Source of the DNA: Sanguinoderma infundibulare
Taxonomy: Eukaryota > Basidiomycota > Agaricomycetes > Polyporales > Polyporaceae
Direction: 5' to 3'
Length of the DNA: 64,000 nt
NCBI GenBank assembly: GCA_032821775.1
Contig: JAVLRN010000005.1
Location: 868,001-932,000, forward strand
A model generated the notes under the pieces. It searched no databases and was not told the origin of the DNA. It was given only the letters and a program-made list of their open reading frames with translations. Both the position numbers and the translations under genes were made by a program. Shown in pieces: positions 22,303 through 32,218 of the stretch; position 1 is the first letter of the stretch; each line of letters opens with the position of its first letter.

Positions 22303-23614
22303 TCATAGCTTGGCAGGCCTCGAGGAAACGTGGCTCTCGATCTCGGTGAATATGTCAAAGTTCCGTTCAAGGGTTATGTGTGTGGCAGACTGCAGCGTGG
22401 CATCAATATTGGCTCGAACAACAATCTGGTGAGAGACTTACGCCTCCCTGACCGAACTTCAGTCGGCACCGATGACGACGACCCGGCGAGCCGCCGTTGG
22501 CTTCATCTCCCTCGTACGTGATCACTTTGTAGCCCTCCTCCTCTGCGCCCTTGTCGTGGATCACGCGCGGGTTGATGACCAGCCGTCCGAAAGGGCCATT
22601 CGACAAGTCCCGAATGCGGGCCCGCTGCTCGGCTGTGTTCCGCCCGCCGTCGAGGATACCCGACAAGGTCGTCAAGAGGTAGAATTGCGGTGGGAAGAGC
22701 GTGATGCGTTCGGAGCGAAACTCCTCGAGCGCGTTCGCAGGGTAGACAAAGCGTGCCTCGACGACCTCTTGGCCGCCGTCAGGGGTGGGAAGACGCTCCC
22801 GCTTGTCGCCAGAGGAGAAGCCGGCGGCGTGCGTCTCGTCCAGAAAGGCGACGTAGAACTGCGTGCGGAATCGCCTGGTATGGGCAGCGTTGTCCGTTGT
22901 CAGCTCCCTTCTTCCCCCCGGCGGCGGGGCCCCGCAGGAGTTCGATCTGGGGAAGTCACGCACTTGGGGTATATGGGCGGGGTGACCCACTGGGTGAAGG
23001 GCAGGAGACCTTCGACATTGGGCTTCAGGTTATGCTGCATTAGGAAGTCGTTGAAGAGCCGCTTCTGAGCGTGTATGGCGTCACGAGCGTTCTCCAGCTC
23101 CACGTCACTAGGCAGGTCGGAAGTCGAAGGGTGGACGAGCAGGAGGCCAGACTCTTCAAAGACCTCGCGGATGGCAGTCAACGGCAACCCATGACCTTCA
23201 TCCTGCTTCTCGTCGTAGTTCCCCCCTGGGAACACCTGTCAGTGACAGAAAGACGTTGAATTAGTGAACACCGGATCTACAAGCCCATGTGGGGTCACAC
23301 TCTCGACTCACATGTGCATCCGCAAAAGACGACGACTTGGGGTTCCTGTGGACAAGCAAGACCTCATTCTGGGAGTTGACGACGATCACTGTCGCCGAAG
23401 GCCTCGGCACTTGAGGCTCACCAGGCGGTTTGGGTTTCACGCCACTGGCACTTGCCCCCGAACCTGACGACATCGAGCGTGCTGGTGGGCTGCAGGGACC
23501 AAACAAGACGTACGGAGGTCTTGATCTGGTCGCGGAGTGCTCATACGGAATGCTCCTTCGGCTGATTCCTACTACCGGTTGCCGGATAAAGGTGAGCCGG
23601 CAGAGGGTGGTCAT
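22303..23614 (-). CDS. Nudix hydrolase, NUDT19/PCD1-like, probably peroxisomal
   Basis: Hydrolyses nucleoside diphosphate-linked compounds; NUDT19-type enzymes act on coenzyme A and acyl-CoAs in peroxisomes. The start at 23614 (MTTLCRLTFIRQPVVG) gives a basic, Ser-rich leader, but MSSGSGASASG at 23474 is an alternative. The domain begins PSATVIVVNSQNEVLLVHRN. FADAHVFPGGNYDEK is completed across the intron near 23320. The Nudix helix follows as AIREVFEESGLLL, with an insertion before it as in NUDT19. The C-terminal half has RFRTQFYVAFLDE and RLVINPRVIHDKGAEEE. A GTAAGT donor at about 22429 and TGCAG acceptor at about 22379 add a terminal exon (phase 0) that ends RPAKL and stops at 22303. AKL is a classic type-1 peroxisomal signal, so the exon fits the expected location. 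Confidence 0.85.
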
Positions 23615-24232
23615 GGTAAGAAAGAGACCCAATTGCTGTGTAGCCGCTCTGATGCGCCTATGGTGCCGGGCCGAAATCGTACTTGTGACCTCAGAGTAGT
23701 CTCCGTTGCTGGCCTTACGGACCGAAAGCAGAAAAAAAAAAGTCGGCAAACCCGAGAGACTGGAGGATGGCTGAGCCGAGACGTGGAGGATGGCTGAATG
23801 ACAGTTGACCTTTCCCCATGAAGATCTCAGGGGACCATTGAGGTCGCAGAATAAGCTAGGAAGGTTTGAGAATGTCAGGACTAGCGGGGCTAACATACGT
23901 TGGTGCTACCATCGTAACACCAAACTTTGGCGTCAAGAGAACAACGAACCACTTTCGCTAGATCCTCTCCCGCAGTCATTGGACAGATTTAGCTTGTGAT
24001 GGTGTAAGTAGTATCACGCATCGATGCAAGGGGTGATACATGGGATTGACCGACGTCCATTGATGACTCCGCATTAGCTTAGTCTCTGTCCAACCTCTGG
24101 AGTCTGATAGTAATATACAGTATTGACGCGTACATCAAGTACGCGAATCCCTCAAGACCAAGGGTCTCGATACCTTACTGACAATGAGCGGATGGTCTGT
24201 TGAACGACGCTTATCTCGCAGAGACGAACACG
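23615..24232. other. Intergenic region, Nudix promoter and UBLCP1 tail
   Basis: Holds the Nudix gene's promoter and the 3' flank of the UBLCP1 gene (both on the minus strand). It contains a tRNA-like fragment at 23661-23723 (listed separately), an A run at 23731-23740, and an imperfect repeat of ggatggctga at 23766 and 23789. No protein gene is seen. Confidence 0.4.
23661..23723 (-). other. Degenerate tRNA-like 3' half
   Basis: On the minus strand the sequence resembles the 3' half of a tRNA: an anticodon-arm-like block, then AGGTCACAAGTACGATTTCGG. The last part is one base off the Pol III B-box core GGTTCGANTCC and is followed downstream by CGGCACCA. The antisense frame spells GRNRTCDLRV, the junk peptide typical of tRNA-like DNA. 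The T-arm no longer pairs and there is no matching 5' half, so this is not a functional tRNA. A SINE remnant or chance is possible. Confidence 0.2.
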
Positions 24233-25935
24233 TTACGGCGGCGGCAATGTGTTCACAACATCTTTCCATTGCTTCACGTGAGGATATGAATGAGCGGTGC
24301 TTGCCGTCATGGACGATCGAACTCACCGCATGGTTCGCTTCTTGGAAATCTTGGTATTTGTTCGCGATGTGTACAAGGTATCTCCTGACCTGGTGTAACT
24401 CTCGGTCGGCCGCAGCCAGGGGCGTATGGGCATTCTTGAACGCGGAAATCTTCAAGCCTTCCTTGGGATTCAGCGCGAAGTTCCTGCCCTGTATGATGCA
24501 GCGGGAGACGTTTACCGGAGCGACCAGAAGAAGACATCAGCGAACGGCACCTACCAAATCATCTATGTGGATCGTGTTTTTCGCCGAACTGGGAAACGTC
24601 AGACACATGGATCGTTCCATGCCATCTCGAGGCGTCCACTCACTACTGCGGGAAATGGTTCCAGATGATCTGCAGCGCCTTCACGGAATGCTTGTATGGT
24701 TTTCCGTCTTTGGCCGAAAAGACCGTGAACATGCACGTCTTGTCCAGGACTGTGTTCAGGTACAATGAGATATTGATAGCGGATACGTCTCAGTGTGCAC
24801 ACACCAAACGAGATCTGTCACATTTCTTATGAGCCGTCTGCAATCATGTGCACAATGTGATGCTTACTCGGTAATTCCTGACGCCACCGAGCATCCCTAG
24901 TTCGACGAGTTTGGTTTCCAGCCAAATCCAGCTCGTCTGCGACCTGCATTCTGTTACTCGAAACGTCATCGGGCAGTGCATTGAGAAAATACGCACCATA
25001 TGCAGATATCATAGAACGGGTATACGGCTTCTAGGAATTCATGGAGGCCTGGTCGTGCACACTGTTGAGGTGGCAAGGCGCCCGAAGTGAGAGGTTTGGT
25101 ATCCAAAATAGCTAGGCGCTTCGTTGAGGTGGCAGATTGTTCGGGAGAATTGAAACAACCCACTGTAGTCGATGTCTAGGACGAGCAGCCGCTTTCCTTC
25201 TCGCAAGGGATTGATAATATTTACTTGTAGCTTCTTGGTGTGCTCTTTGACCTTACGACGGTTCCGCTGATCGTTCACGTACGTTGCTGCGGCAGCAGGG
25301 TTGGCGCTGAAGTCTACGTCGAGATCGTTGATCACGTCAGGCAGGGACTCTAGCTCTGAACACAGTGTTTTAACGTCAGAATTGCAGCATACAGTCGATA
25401 TAGAAGCGGGTCTACCGTGCGGATCTTTGATCTCGTGTCCCTGCGGTGTGCCAACGAGTGTGAACTTCTTGCCGCTCACAAACCCCAAATCTCCACTGTT
25501 AAGACACGGTTAGTTCAGACATACATAACGTGGGTGTCGAGGAGACCCACATTCTTTCGTCGTCAGGCGGGAGCTTGCCCTTGACGAGCCCAAGAATTTT
25601 CTGACGTTCGGGTGGCACGTCTGTCAAGCTCATGAGCGTCGCCTTCAGGTCAAAGACTCTGTCGTGCACCTATCAGCGCCGCGTCCAACAGAAATCGAGG
25701 AACGTAGACAGACCTGTCGGACTCTGCGATATCCAGCTGGAAGGCTTTCCCACTCCATGTAAATTGAAGATGGATCCATCGCTCGCTCTGGTTTGTCGAG
25801 TCCATGGAATCAACCTGCTCCCCTAGTTTGCCACTAACATCGCAGTGAGGATAGAGGGAGATATACCTGCGCACTTTCCGCGGTCTCGGATGTCATGGAT
25901 GCTTCTTCTGCCCGCTGTACCGTCCCAGAGCTCAT
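24233..25935 (-). CDS. Ubiquitin-like domain CTD phosphatase, UBLCP1-like
   Basis: Nuclear HAD-family phosphatase of the FCP/SCP type; UBLCP1 in animals dephosphorylates the 26S proteasome. Exon 1 starts at 25935 (MSSGTVQRAEEASM). A UBL domain follows: RWIHLQFTWSGKAFQLDI, DLGFVSGKKFTLVGT across exons. The HAD motif is interrupted by an intron right after VLDIDY; joining to TILDTKPLTSGALPP gives DIDYT, the DxDxT nucleophile motif. RPGLHEFLEAVYPFYDICIW follows, then downstream exons with ISAFKNAHTPLAAADREL and a final short exon ending WKDVVNTLPPP, stop at 24233. Loop and HAD motifs are intact, so catalytic activity is expected. About 350 residues; the exons between 24460 and 24960 were located but not all boundaries resolved. 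Confidence 0.9.
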
Positions 25936-26390
25936 GCTAAAGACTGTTGCCTCAGTGATGACGAAATTCGGAACGGTTCGGATGTGGTTGAAACGGAAAG
26001 GCGGTATCTATCAAGCTCCAAAATACGAAGAGCAACTGCTGGTATAGAAGGACGAGCAGATGACGGGCCTTTGGGTGGTGGCGGCGTTGGAGGTCGGGTG
26101 GGACAACACGAGGTGGACTGCAGTTGCGCTCTTGGTTCGACTGTGGCAGTGGCACACGTCTGATCTCAGATCCCAGTACCATGGCGCTTACAACGCCGTC
26201 TAACTGGTTTTGGCAAGACATTTTACCAACTCTGGCAAATAACCATCCGCGCAAACGTCTACTTGGCATGTAGTGCATCAGAACAGCAAACGAGGCCAGA
26301 TGGTTGTGTACAACAGTTGGAAACAGCGTCTACTACACACGAACGTACACCGATATGAATATCGCACACTCTCATTACTCTATCGCGATT
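25936..26390. other. Intergenic region, UBLCP1 promoter and CSN8 3' end
   Basis: Both neighbouring genes lie on the minus strand. A 108-codon minus-strand ORF (26278-25952) has no recognisable motif and overlaps the UBLCP1 5' region. I see no gene. Confidence 0.4.
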
Positions 26391-27521
26391 TTAAGCTTCC
26401 AGGTTGGCGACGCTCTCCGCAACCAGACTCAACGCCGACACTGTGGAAGGTACTGCAAAACGTATCAAATGCGGCTCCTGTAGCAGATAAGTCGTATCAA
26501 ACGTACCGGAATCTACAGCCCGACGAGCACCCGATGTCGATTGCTTCGGAGGGGTCAAAATATGAGTCGTCTCGTGGAAGTCCCATCCAGCCGGGACAGC
26601 CACTGGGTACCACGGTCAGACACGGGGCACAAGGAGGGCACGACCGACTCACCATTGACAACCTGTTCAGCAGTCAAGCCGAGATATGTCTGCGCGAGGC
26701 GCAGGGGAAGAGACGTGTACGCCCTGGCGAGAAGGGCGAAAGTCTTCTTCCGGAACGTCTCTGTAAGCAGTAGGTCAACAATCACCATTGCAGATGTTCA
26801 GATGTAAAGTATGTTATTCACCGACAAATACATCAATCATGCTCACTAGAAGCTGTCCAAGTTCCGCGTTGGGGAAGCCTGGTTCGGAGATCATGTTACA
26901 CAGCGCCTCGGCTCGGACATAGATCTGGGTGTATTTCCGCTCGGAAACAGATGCGAGAAGGTTAAAGAGGTTCTGAGAGATCTGGAGCGAAGCCAGATTA
27001 TTGGGAAGCCTGGTCAGTGCGTAGCGAGCGGGAGTGCTGCAGGGACAACGATCAAGATGACTATTTGTTTGAAGAGAGATCAGGATCAACATACAGCTCG
27101 TCCACGATCATGTAGGCAAGCACCAAGGGCGCGACAATGAACAGCCGTGTGTGGTCTGTATCTTTTCGACCCTGGAAGATGCAGAAGGCACGGACGTAGG
27201 GATGACGATCAAGTTTAGCATGAGACCAATGGATGGGAACAATGAACATACGGTCAAGTCCCCTCGTTCTGCCACCTCGATCAGCTCCCTGGGTGTTCCC
27301 GATTGTGCGAGCGCTACGATCCTCGGGAAGAGCAGCTCATATGAGGTCTTCTTTGCAACCGGGACTATGGTGGGGGCTTGTACTTGTTCTGGTGCGGGTT
27401 CGGCGGCAGGTGCGGCAGGCTCGGCTGGGGTGGCGGCAGCAAGTTGCGGCGGTGCCGCCGTGCGAGCCGCATCCTCGATTTCAGTCGCGCTTGATGGTGG
27501 GGGAGTAGGTGGGCCAGTCAT
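26391..27521 (-). CDS. COP9 signalosome subunit 8
   Basis: Subunit of the COP9 signalosome, which removes NEDD8 from cullins in the nucleus and cytosol. The start at 27521 (MTGPPTPPPSSATEIEDAAR) begins a Pro/Ala-rich leader (A/P repeats to about residue 55), followed by KKTSYELLFPRIVALAQSG and TPRELIEVAERGDLT. Helical exons give APLVLAYMIVDEL, NLASLQISQNLFNLLASVSE and AELGQLLVSMIDVFV, then RLAQTYLGLTAEQVVN. That last stretch is the winged-helix lead-in of the CSN8/PSMD8/EIF3K family. It ends with a hydrophobic helix VSALSLVAESVANLEA and a stop at 26391. Shares a 194-base divergent promoter with NECAP. Boundaries of the small exons near 26800 and 27100 are approximate. Confidence 0.8.
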
Positions 27522-27715
27522 TGTCGCGTGTACCAGGGGTCGATTGACGAACAGTGTGTGTAGAACGAACTGAAGAGAGGAGGACAGGAGACGAGTGTGT
27601 GTAGCGCAAGCGCCCATAACACTTCAGTCATGATGTCTATGTGCGCTTAAGCGATAGCTGGGCCGGCGTCGGGCGAGGCTGTCCTCCACACTTCTCACAC
27701 ACACCATGGAGGAAG
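27522..27715. promoter_or_regulatory. Divergent promoter, CSN8 and NECAP
   Basis: Only 194 bases separate the two ATGs. It has no clear TATA box and is GC-rich around 27660-27680 with cttctcacacacacc just before the NECAP start. A shared bidirectional promoter is inferred from spacing. Confidence 0.4.
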
Positions 27716-28621
27716 AAGAGATTGAGAGCATCCTTTACATCGGCCGCGAAGTCTCAGGTCAGCCCAACTTCATCTCCCACTTGCGATCGGACTCATCCTG
27801 ACTATGCACAGTATACAAGATTCCACCTCTGAAGGCCAACGAGGGTCATCGTGCCCAGGAATGGGGTGATCTCGCGCAGCCGCTGTGGAAGGGACGGATC
27901 CGTATCATTGAACGTAGTTCAGGTGTGACATTACAGTTCGAAGACGCGACCACTGGTGAGCACTCCGTTTATCTTACCCGCCGTGTCCGACTTACATCGT
28001 TCCCACAGGCGAACGTACGTGCACGGAAAACTTCTGCCTCAATTCCACTCTGATGCGTAGCCATAGTCTTTGCCAAGGCCGACTATGACGCGGCTAAACC
28101 ATGCGTTGAGGCGGTTCTTGATTCTTCGCGATACTTCGTCGTCCGAGTTGAAGACAGTGGACGGAAAGCCTACATCGGAATGGGCTTTTTGGAGCGATCA
28201 GATAGTTTCGACTTCAGTAGGTGTTCAGGTTTTCCACCTCCCATGTCGCCACTAAATCTTCGGCAGATGTCGCACTGCAAGACTACACGAAGTGGGTTCA
28301 TACCATTCCCCGAGTTCCCGAGCTCACGGCAACTTACACTCCACATCTAGACGATGGCGAGCAATGAAGAACCCCGCTGAAGCGTCAACCAACCAGCCTT
28401 CCCCACATATACCAGCCGGTCCGAAGAAGGACTACACCCTCAAGGAAGGCCAGACGTTCTCGATCTCCATCCCCGGAAAGGCAAACAAGCCACTCAGCAA
28501 TAGCAGCTCGGGTGTGAACCTCCTCGGTGACACTTCTTCTGGTTTGGGTTCGTCGTCTTCGAGCAGCGGTGGTATCCCTGCACTCCTTCCCCCGCCACCC
28601 AGTGCGCCAAGGAAGCGGTAG
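27716..28621 (+). CDS. NECAP-like adaptin-ear-binding coat protein
   Basis: Endocytic accessory protein of the NECAP family (PHear domain), which binds clathrin adaptor AP-2 and helps control its activation. Five exons. It opens [16 protein letters not shown], continues [19 protein letters not shown], then [59 protein letters not shown] and [17 protein letters not shown]. All of these are standard NECAP words. The tail is low-complexity (Ser/Gly) and ends [13 protein letters not shown]. The C-terminal WxxF-type motif that animal NECAPs use to grip the adaptin ear is absent in this model. Otherwise complete, about 220 residues. Confidence 0.92.
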
Positions 28622-30082
28622 CTGCGTCTCTTGCATGTATATTACAACGCTGTGTCATTGTGAGTGTATCTGTGGCGTTTCTGTCATCCACTTTCGCCGT
28701 GCATTTCCGTAGATTGGCAGCGCAGTCCTACACTGTTTAACTGCATGCGTCGCTGCATAGTGGCGCGCACTCTGTCTGGGCCTGTGCCAGCTGCAATTCC
28801 GGAAGAACGTCGCGGCATTGTCCGTGTAGTGCGTGTATGCTTGACGTAACGTTGTTGTCCTACTCAAAGGAAGAACGCCGGGGGCTCGGTGTTCGACTAC
28901 CGCGCCATCGACGGCTGCGTTCCTCGAGTTATGTCCAGGCCCAACGATCAGGCAACTGAAGCAACCCGGTGGCTTGTTTCACCTCATTCTCGGGACTTCA
29001 TTCGGCAGCAAAGTCGAAGCTCGATTTCCGTCTTTTGGAATTCCACAATGTTTTCGGTTTGATAGTGACTGGGTTCGTGCCGTAAGCCAAGTCACCCGGG
29101 GAATCGTTGACGTGAATTAGGTTTCCAGGAGCAGCTTTGGATGTGCCTGTATCCAAGGTCCATCTAGCGTAGTTGAGGCAGAATATTAATGTCCTCGACT
29201 TGCCGAAATGCCCCATTGGAAGATCCTGGTGCAGAGGGATCATTCACGGTCTATGTAGCACCTGCAAATAAGTGCCGAGACTACCGTGATGTCCATTGTG
29301 AAGAAGCCCACGGCCGCTAACAATCAGATCACAAGGCTCGCGACGCACAGGTCCGCATATTGGTTCCGTGTTCATCCGGAGTGCGCACCCACATGCTCTC
29401 TGCATTTACGCCTATTTACGCCCCACGTGCGACAGAACGTCTATACTCGTCCACCTACCATACTCCAATCGGCGCGGGGGCGATCTGTGGCGAGCGTTCC
29501 GACCAAGCCATCTGCGAGCATGGCGGAGATGGTGAGAGCCTAGTTATTCTTGTCAAACTCAACAGCATGACCTACGTATGTGGTCCGATGCCGTACCGTC
29601 CTGCAGAGCATACGAACTTGGACCGTATCGTATAGCACATTGGTTCTGTTCTTTGCCATATGTGCCCTGTTCGCCTCCTACAACTTTTACTTCTTGATTC
29701 TTGACAATCCTCCACATTTTCCTCGAATCCGACGGAGAAATCACGCTCACAACTTCCACCATCAATTCCATCCGAACTTGTACCGACACTCGTGAGGATC
29801 GTACCAGGTCATCCCGTCGCTTGTGCCACGCTCGCGATGGTTCGTGGCCGGATGAACATTCAGTCCCATGACTTACGTCCCTCTCGGCCTGTGTCGACGA
29901 CTGACCTGCAACCGACGTCTTTCCGGCTTCTCCGCTCGGGTCTTCGCCGGATATTCTGAATGCTCGACATGATGCTCGCTGCCACCGAGAACTTACTCCG
30001 AACGCGGATGCGGGGTATATAACCCTCTGGCGACCGAGGTGGGGCACCAGGACCACCTTCTCTGCCACCCCGGTACCGCAAA
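28622..30082. other. Gene-poor interval upstream of the cellobiohydrolase
   Basis: Small frames only: an 81-codon minus-strand ORF (29243-28998) and several plus-strand ones under 95 codons. The 211-codon minus-strand ORF 30194-29559 runs into the GH6 5' end and is an antisense shadow. None shows a recognisable domain. The distal 100 bases carry the GH6 promoter elements listed separately. Confidence 0.45.
30010..30044 (+). promoter_or_regulatory. Core promoter of the GH6 gene with CreA-type sites
   Basis: TATATAA at 30016-30022, 61 bases before the ATG at 30083. It is immediately preceded by GCGGGG (30010-30015), and GTGGGG lies at 30039-30044. Both match SYGGRG, the motif of the carbon catabolite repressor CreA/Cre1 known from ascomycetes. 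Overlap of the first site with the TATA region would suit glucose repression of a cellulase gene. Six-base matches are common, so binding is inference. Confidence 0.4.
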
Positions 30083-31593
30083 ATGTCCAAGTTTGCGTCG
30101 CTCTGCGCTCTCCTTGCCCTCCTCCCCGCTGTCGTCTACGGTCAGGCGTCCGAATGGGGACAGTGCGGGGGCATTGGATGGAGTATGTCGACACGGAATC
30201 ATTGACTTCCAGACACGAGTTGACGGGTTTTACTTTCAGGTGGCGCCACGACCTGCGCGAGTGGCACGGTTTGCACCGTGATCAATGACTACTACTCGCA
30301 GTGCATGTAAATATCTGCCTCCTGCAATTGGAAGGTGTTTGATGCTCACGCCTTCGTTGTTAGCCCTGGTTCTGCCACCACTCCCGCAACGACGTCTGCG
30401 CCTGGCACCACCTCTGTCCCGTCGGCCACGAGCACGTCTGGTGGCTCTACTCCTTCGACCACACCTGCTGCTGGGAACCCCTTCGAGGGCTACACGGTGA
30501 GCCCCCTGAAAACACGGGGAACAACGTCGGGAAATTGACTCGTATATAGGCCTTCTTGAGCCCCTACTACGCTGCCGAGGTCCAGGCCGCCGCGGCGACC
30601 ATGTCCGGTTCCTTGGCTGCCAAGGCCGCGAGCGTCGCGAACATTCCGACGTTCACCTGGCTTGACACAGTCGCCAAGGTCCCTGACCTCGGCACCTACC
30701 TCGCCAACGCCACGGCCCTCCAGCAGAGCACCGGCGAGAAGCAGCTCGTCCAGTTCGTCGTCTACGACCTCCCAGACCGCGACTGCGCCGCGAAGGCGTC
30801 CAACGGCGAGTTCAGCATCGCCGACGGCGGCCAGGAGAAGTACTTCGACTACATCGACCAGATCGTCGCGCAGGTCAAGCAGTACCCCGACGTGCGCGTC
30901 GTCGCCGTCATCGAGCCCGACTCGCTCGCGAACCTCGTCACGAACCTGAACGTAGCCAAGTGCGCGAACGCGGAGACGACGTACAAGGCGTGCGTCACCT
31001 ACGCCCTCCAGCAGCTCAGCACCGTCGGCGTGTACATGTACATGGACGCCGGCCACGCCGGCTGGCTCGGCTGGCCCGCCAACATCTCGCCCGCCGCGAC
31101 GCTCTTCGCACAGATGTACCAGTCCGCGAACTCGTCCAAGTTCGTCCGCGGGCTCGCGACCAACGTCGCCAACTACAACGCGCTCACCGCCGCCTCGCCC
31201 GACCCGATCACGCAGGGGAACCCGAACTACGACGAGTCGCACTACATCAACGCGCTCGGGCCCATGCTCGCCTCCGCCGGCTTCCCCGCGCAGTTCATCG
31301 TCGACCAGGGCCGCTCCGGCGTGCAGAACATCCGCAACCAGTGGGGCGACTGGTGCAACATCAAGGGCGCCGGCTTCGGCACCCGCCCCACGACCAACAC
31401 CGGTAACTCGCTCATCGACTCCATCGTCTGGGTCAAGCCCGGCGGCGAGTGCGACGGCACGTCCAACAGCTCCTCCCCGCGCTACGACTCGACGTGCTCG
31501 CTCTCGGACGCGCTCCAGCCCGCGCCCGAGGCCGGGACCTGGTTCCAGGCGTACTTCGAGACCCTCGTCTCTGCTGCGAGCCCCTCGCTCTAA
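30083..31593 (+). CDS. Cellobiohydrolase II, GH6 with N-terminal CBM1
   Basis: Exo-acting cellulase releasing cellobiose from the non-reducing ends of cellulose, secreted. Signal peptide MSKFASLCALLALLPAVVYG, then a CBM1 (WGQCGGIGW, ATTCASGTVC, SQC; residues about 24-56) joined from two exons by phase-1/2 introns. A Ser/Thr/Pro linker reaches about residue 95, then the GH6 barrel. Catalytic elements are present: YDLPDRDCAAKAS (acid Asp), VIEPDSLANLVTN, MYMDAGHAGWLGW, and the loop GTRPTTNTGNS before WVKPGGECDG. No deletions, about 450 residues. Donors and acceptors (for example ACG|GTGAGC, ATATAG|GCC) restore frame in every case. The catalytic exon is strikingly GC-rich with C at third positions, typical of highly expressed fungal secreted enzymes. 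Confidence 0.97.
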
Positions 31594-32218
31594 AATGTGT
31601 GTTCCGATGGTAGTCTTTTCACGTGTATCTACTACTATACCGGCTCTCAAAAGAATAGTATTTCTCTCTTACAACATGTCTCCATCGTGATGTTGAAGTT
31701 GAGTGCGGCCCACCCTATGAATGACCTCTGTTCGTCGCGGAGTCTCATCCATGTGTAGATAGAAGACGCAATGGCCAACGGCGATAGGCTCAATGCGGCG
31801 AGTTGGCGACGCGACCGGCATGGGCCCTTTTATCATTTTCTTCGTTCCCAAGCTAACCGGAAGACTGCGGAGAACAAGGCGAGACCCAACTTGACGCATG
31901 ATGATGGCATGATTGGCCCACGAAAGAAGCAATGTCATCATATGCCGCGGTCCTGTTCAGACCGAACGTAGGATTACTGGATTCCGCAGGAAGTGCATAT
32001 AATACACAGTCGGCTCTGTATCATCCAGGGGAACATATACTACTGTACGAATGATAAACACGAAATGTAAGTAACTAGGACTGTTCGAGTACTAGGCCCG
32101 TGGCGACGCCAGCGGGAATGCATACGTAAACCCCAGCAACCCATTGAGTCGGATCAAGAGACAGTCGACACGCTCCGGCGGATACTCGAGCGCGGAGACG
32201 ACCAAGAAGAATTTAGAC
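31594..32218. other. Convergent 3' region, GH6 to Nfs1
   Basis: AT-richer than flanking exons, holding the 3' regions of GH6 and Nfs1. Small overlapping ORFs at 31669-31971 on both strands have no motif. I see no gene. Confidence 0.45.

Noticed and set aside
29559..30194. 211-codon minus-strand ORF overlapping the GH6 5' end
   Set aside because: Antisense to the cellulase signal peptide and promoter; composition of a shadow frame.
30490..31650. 386-codon minus-strand ORF
   Set aside because: Exact antisense of the GC-rich GH6 catalytic exon; Arg/Val/Gly/Glu-rich translation produced by third-position C bias.
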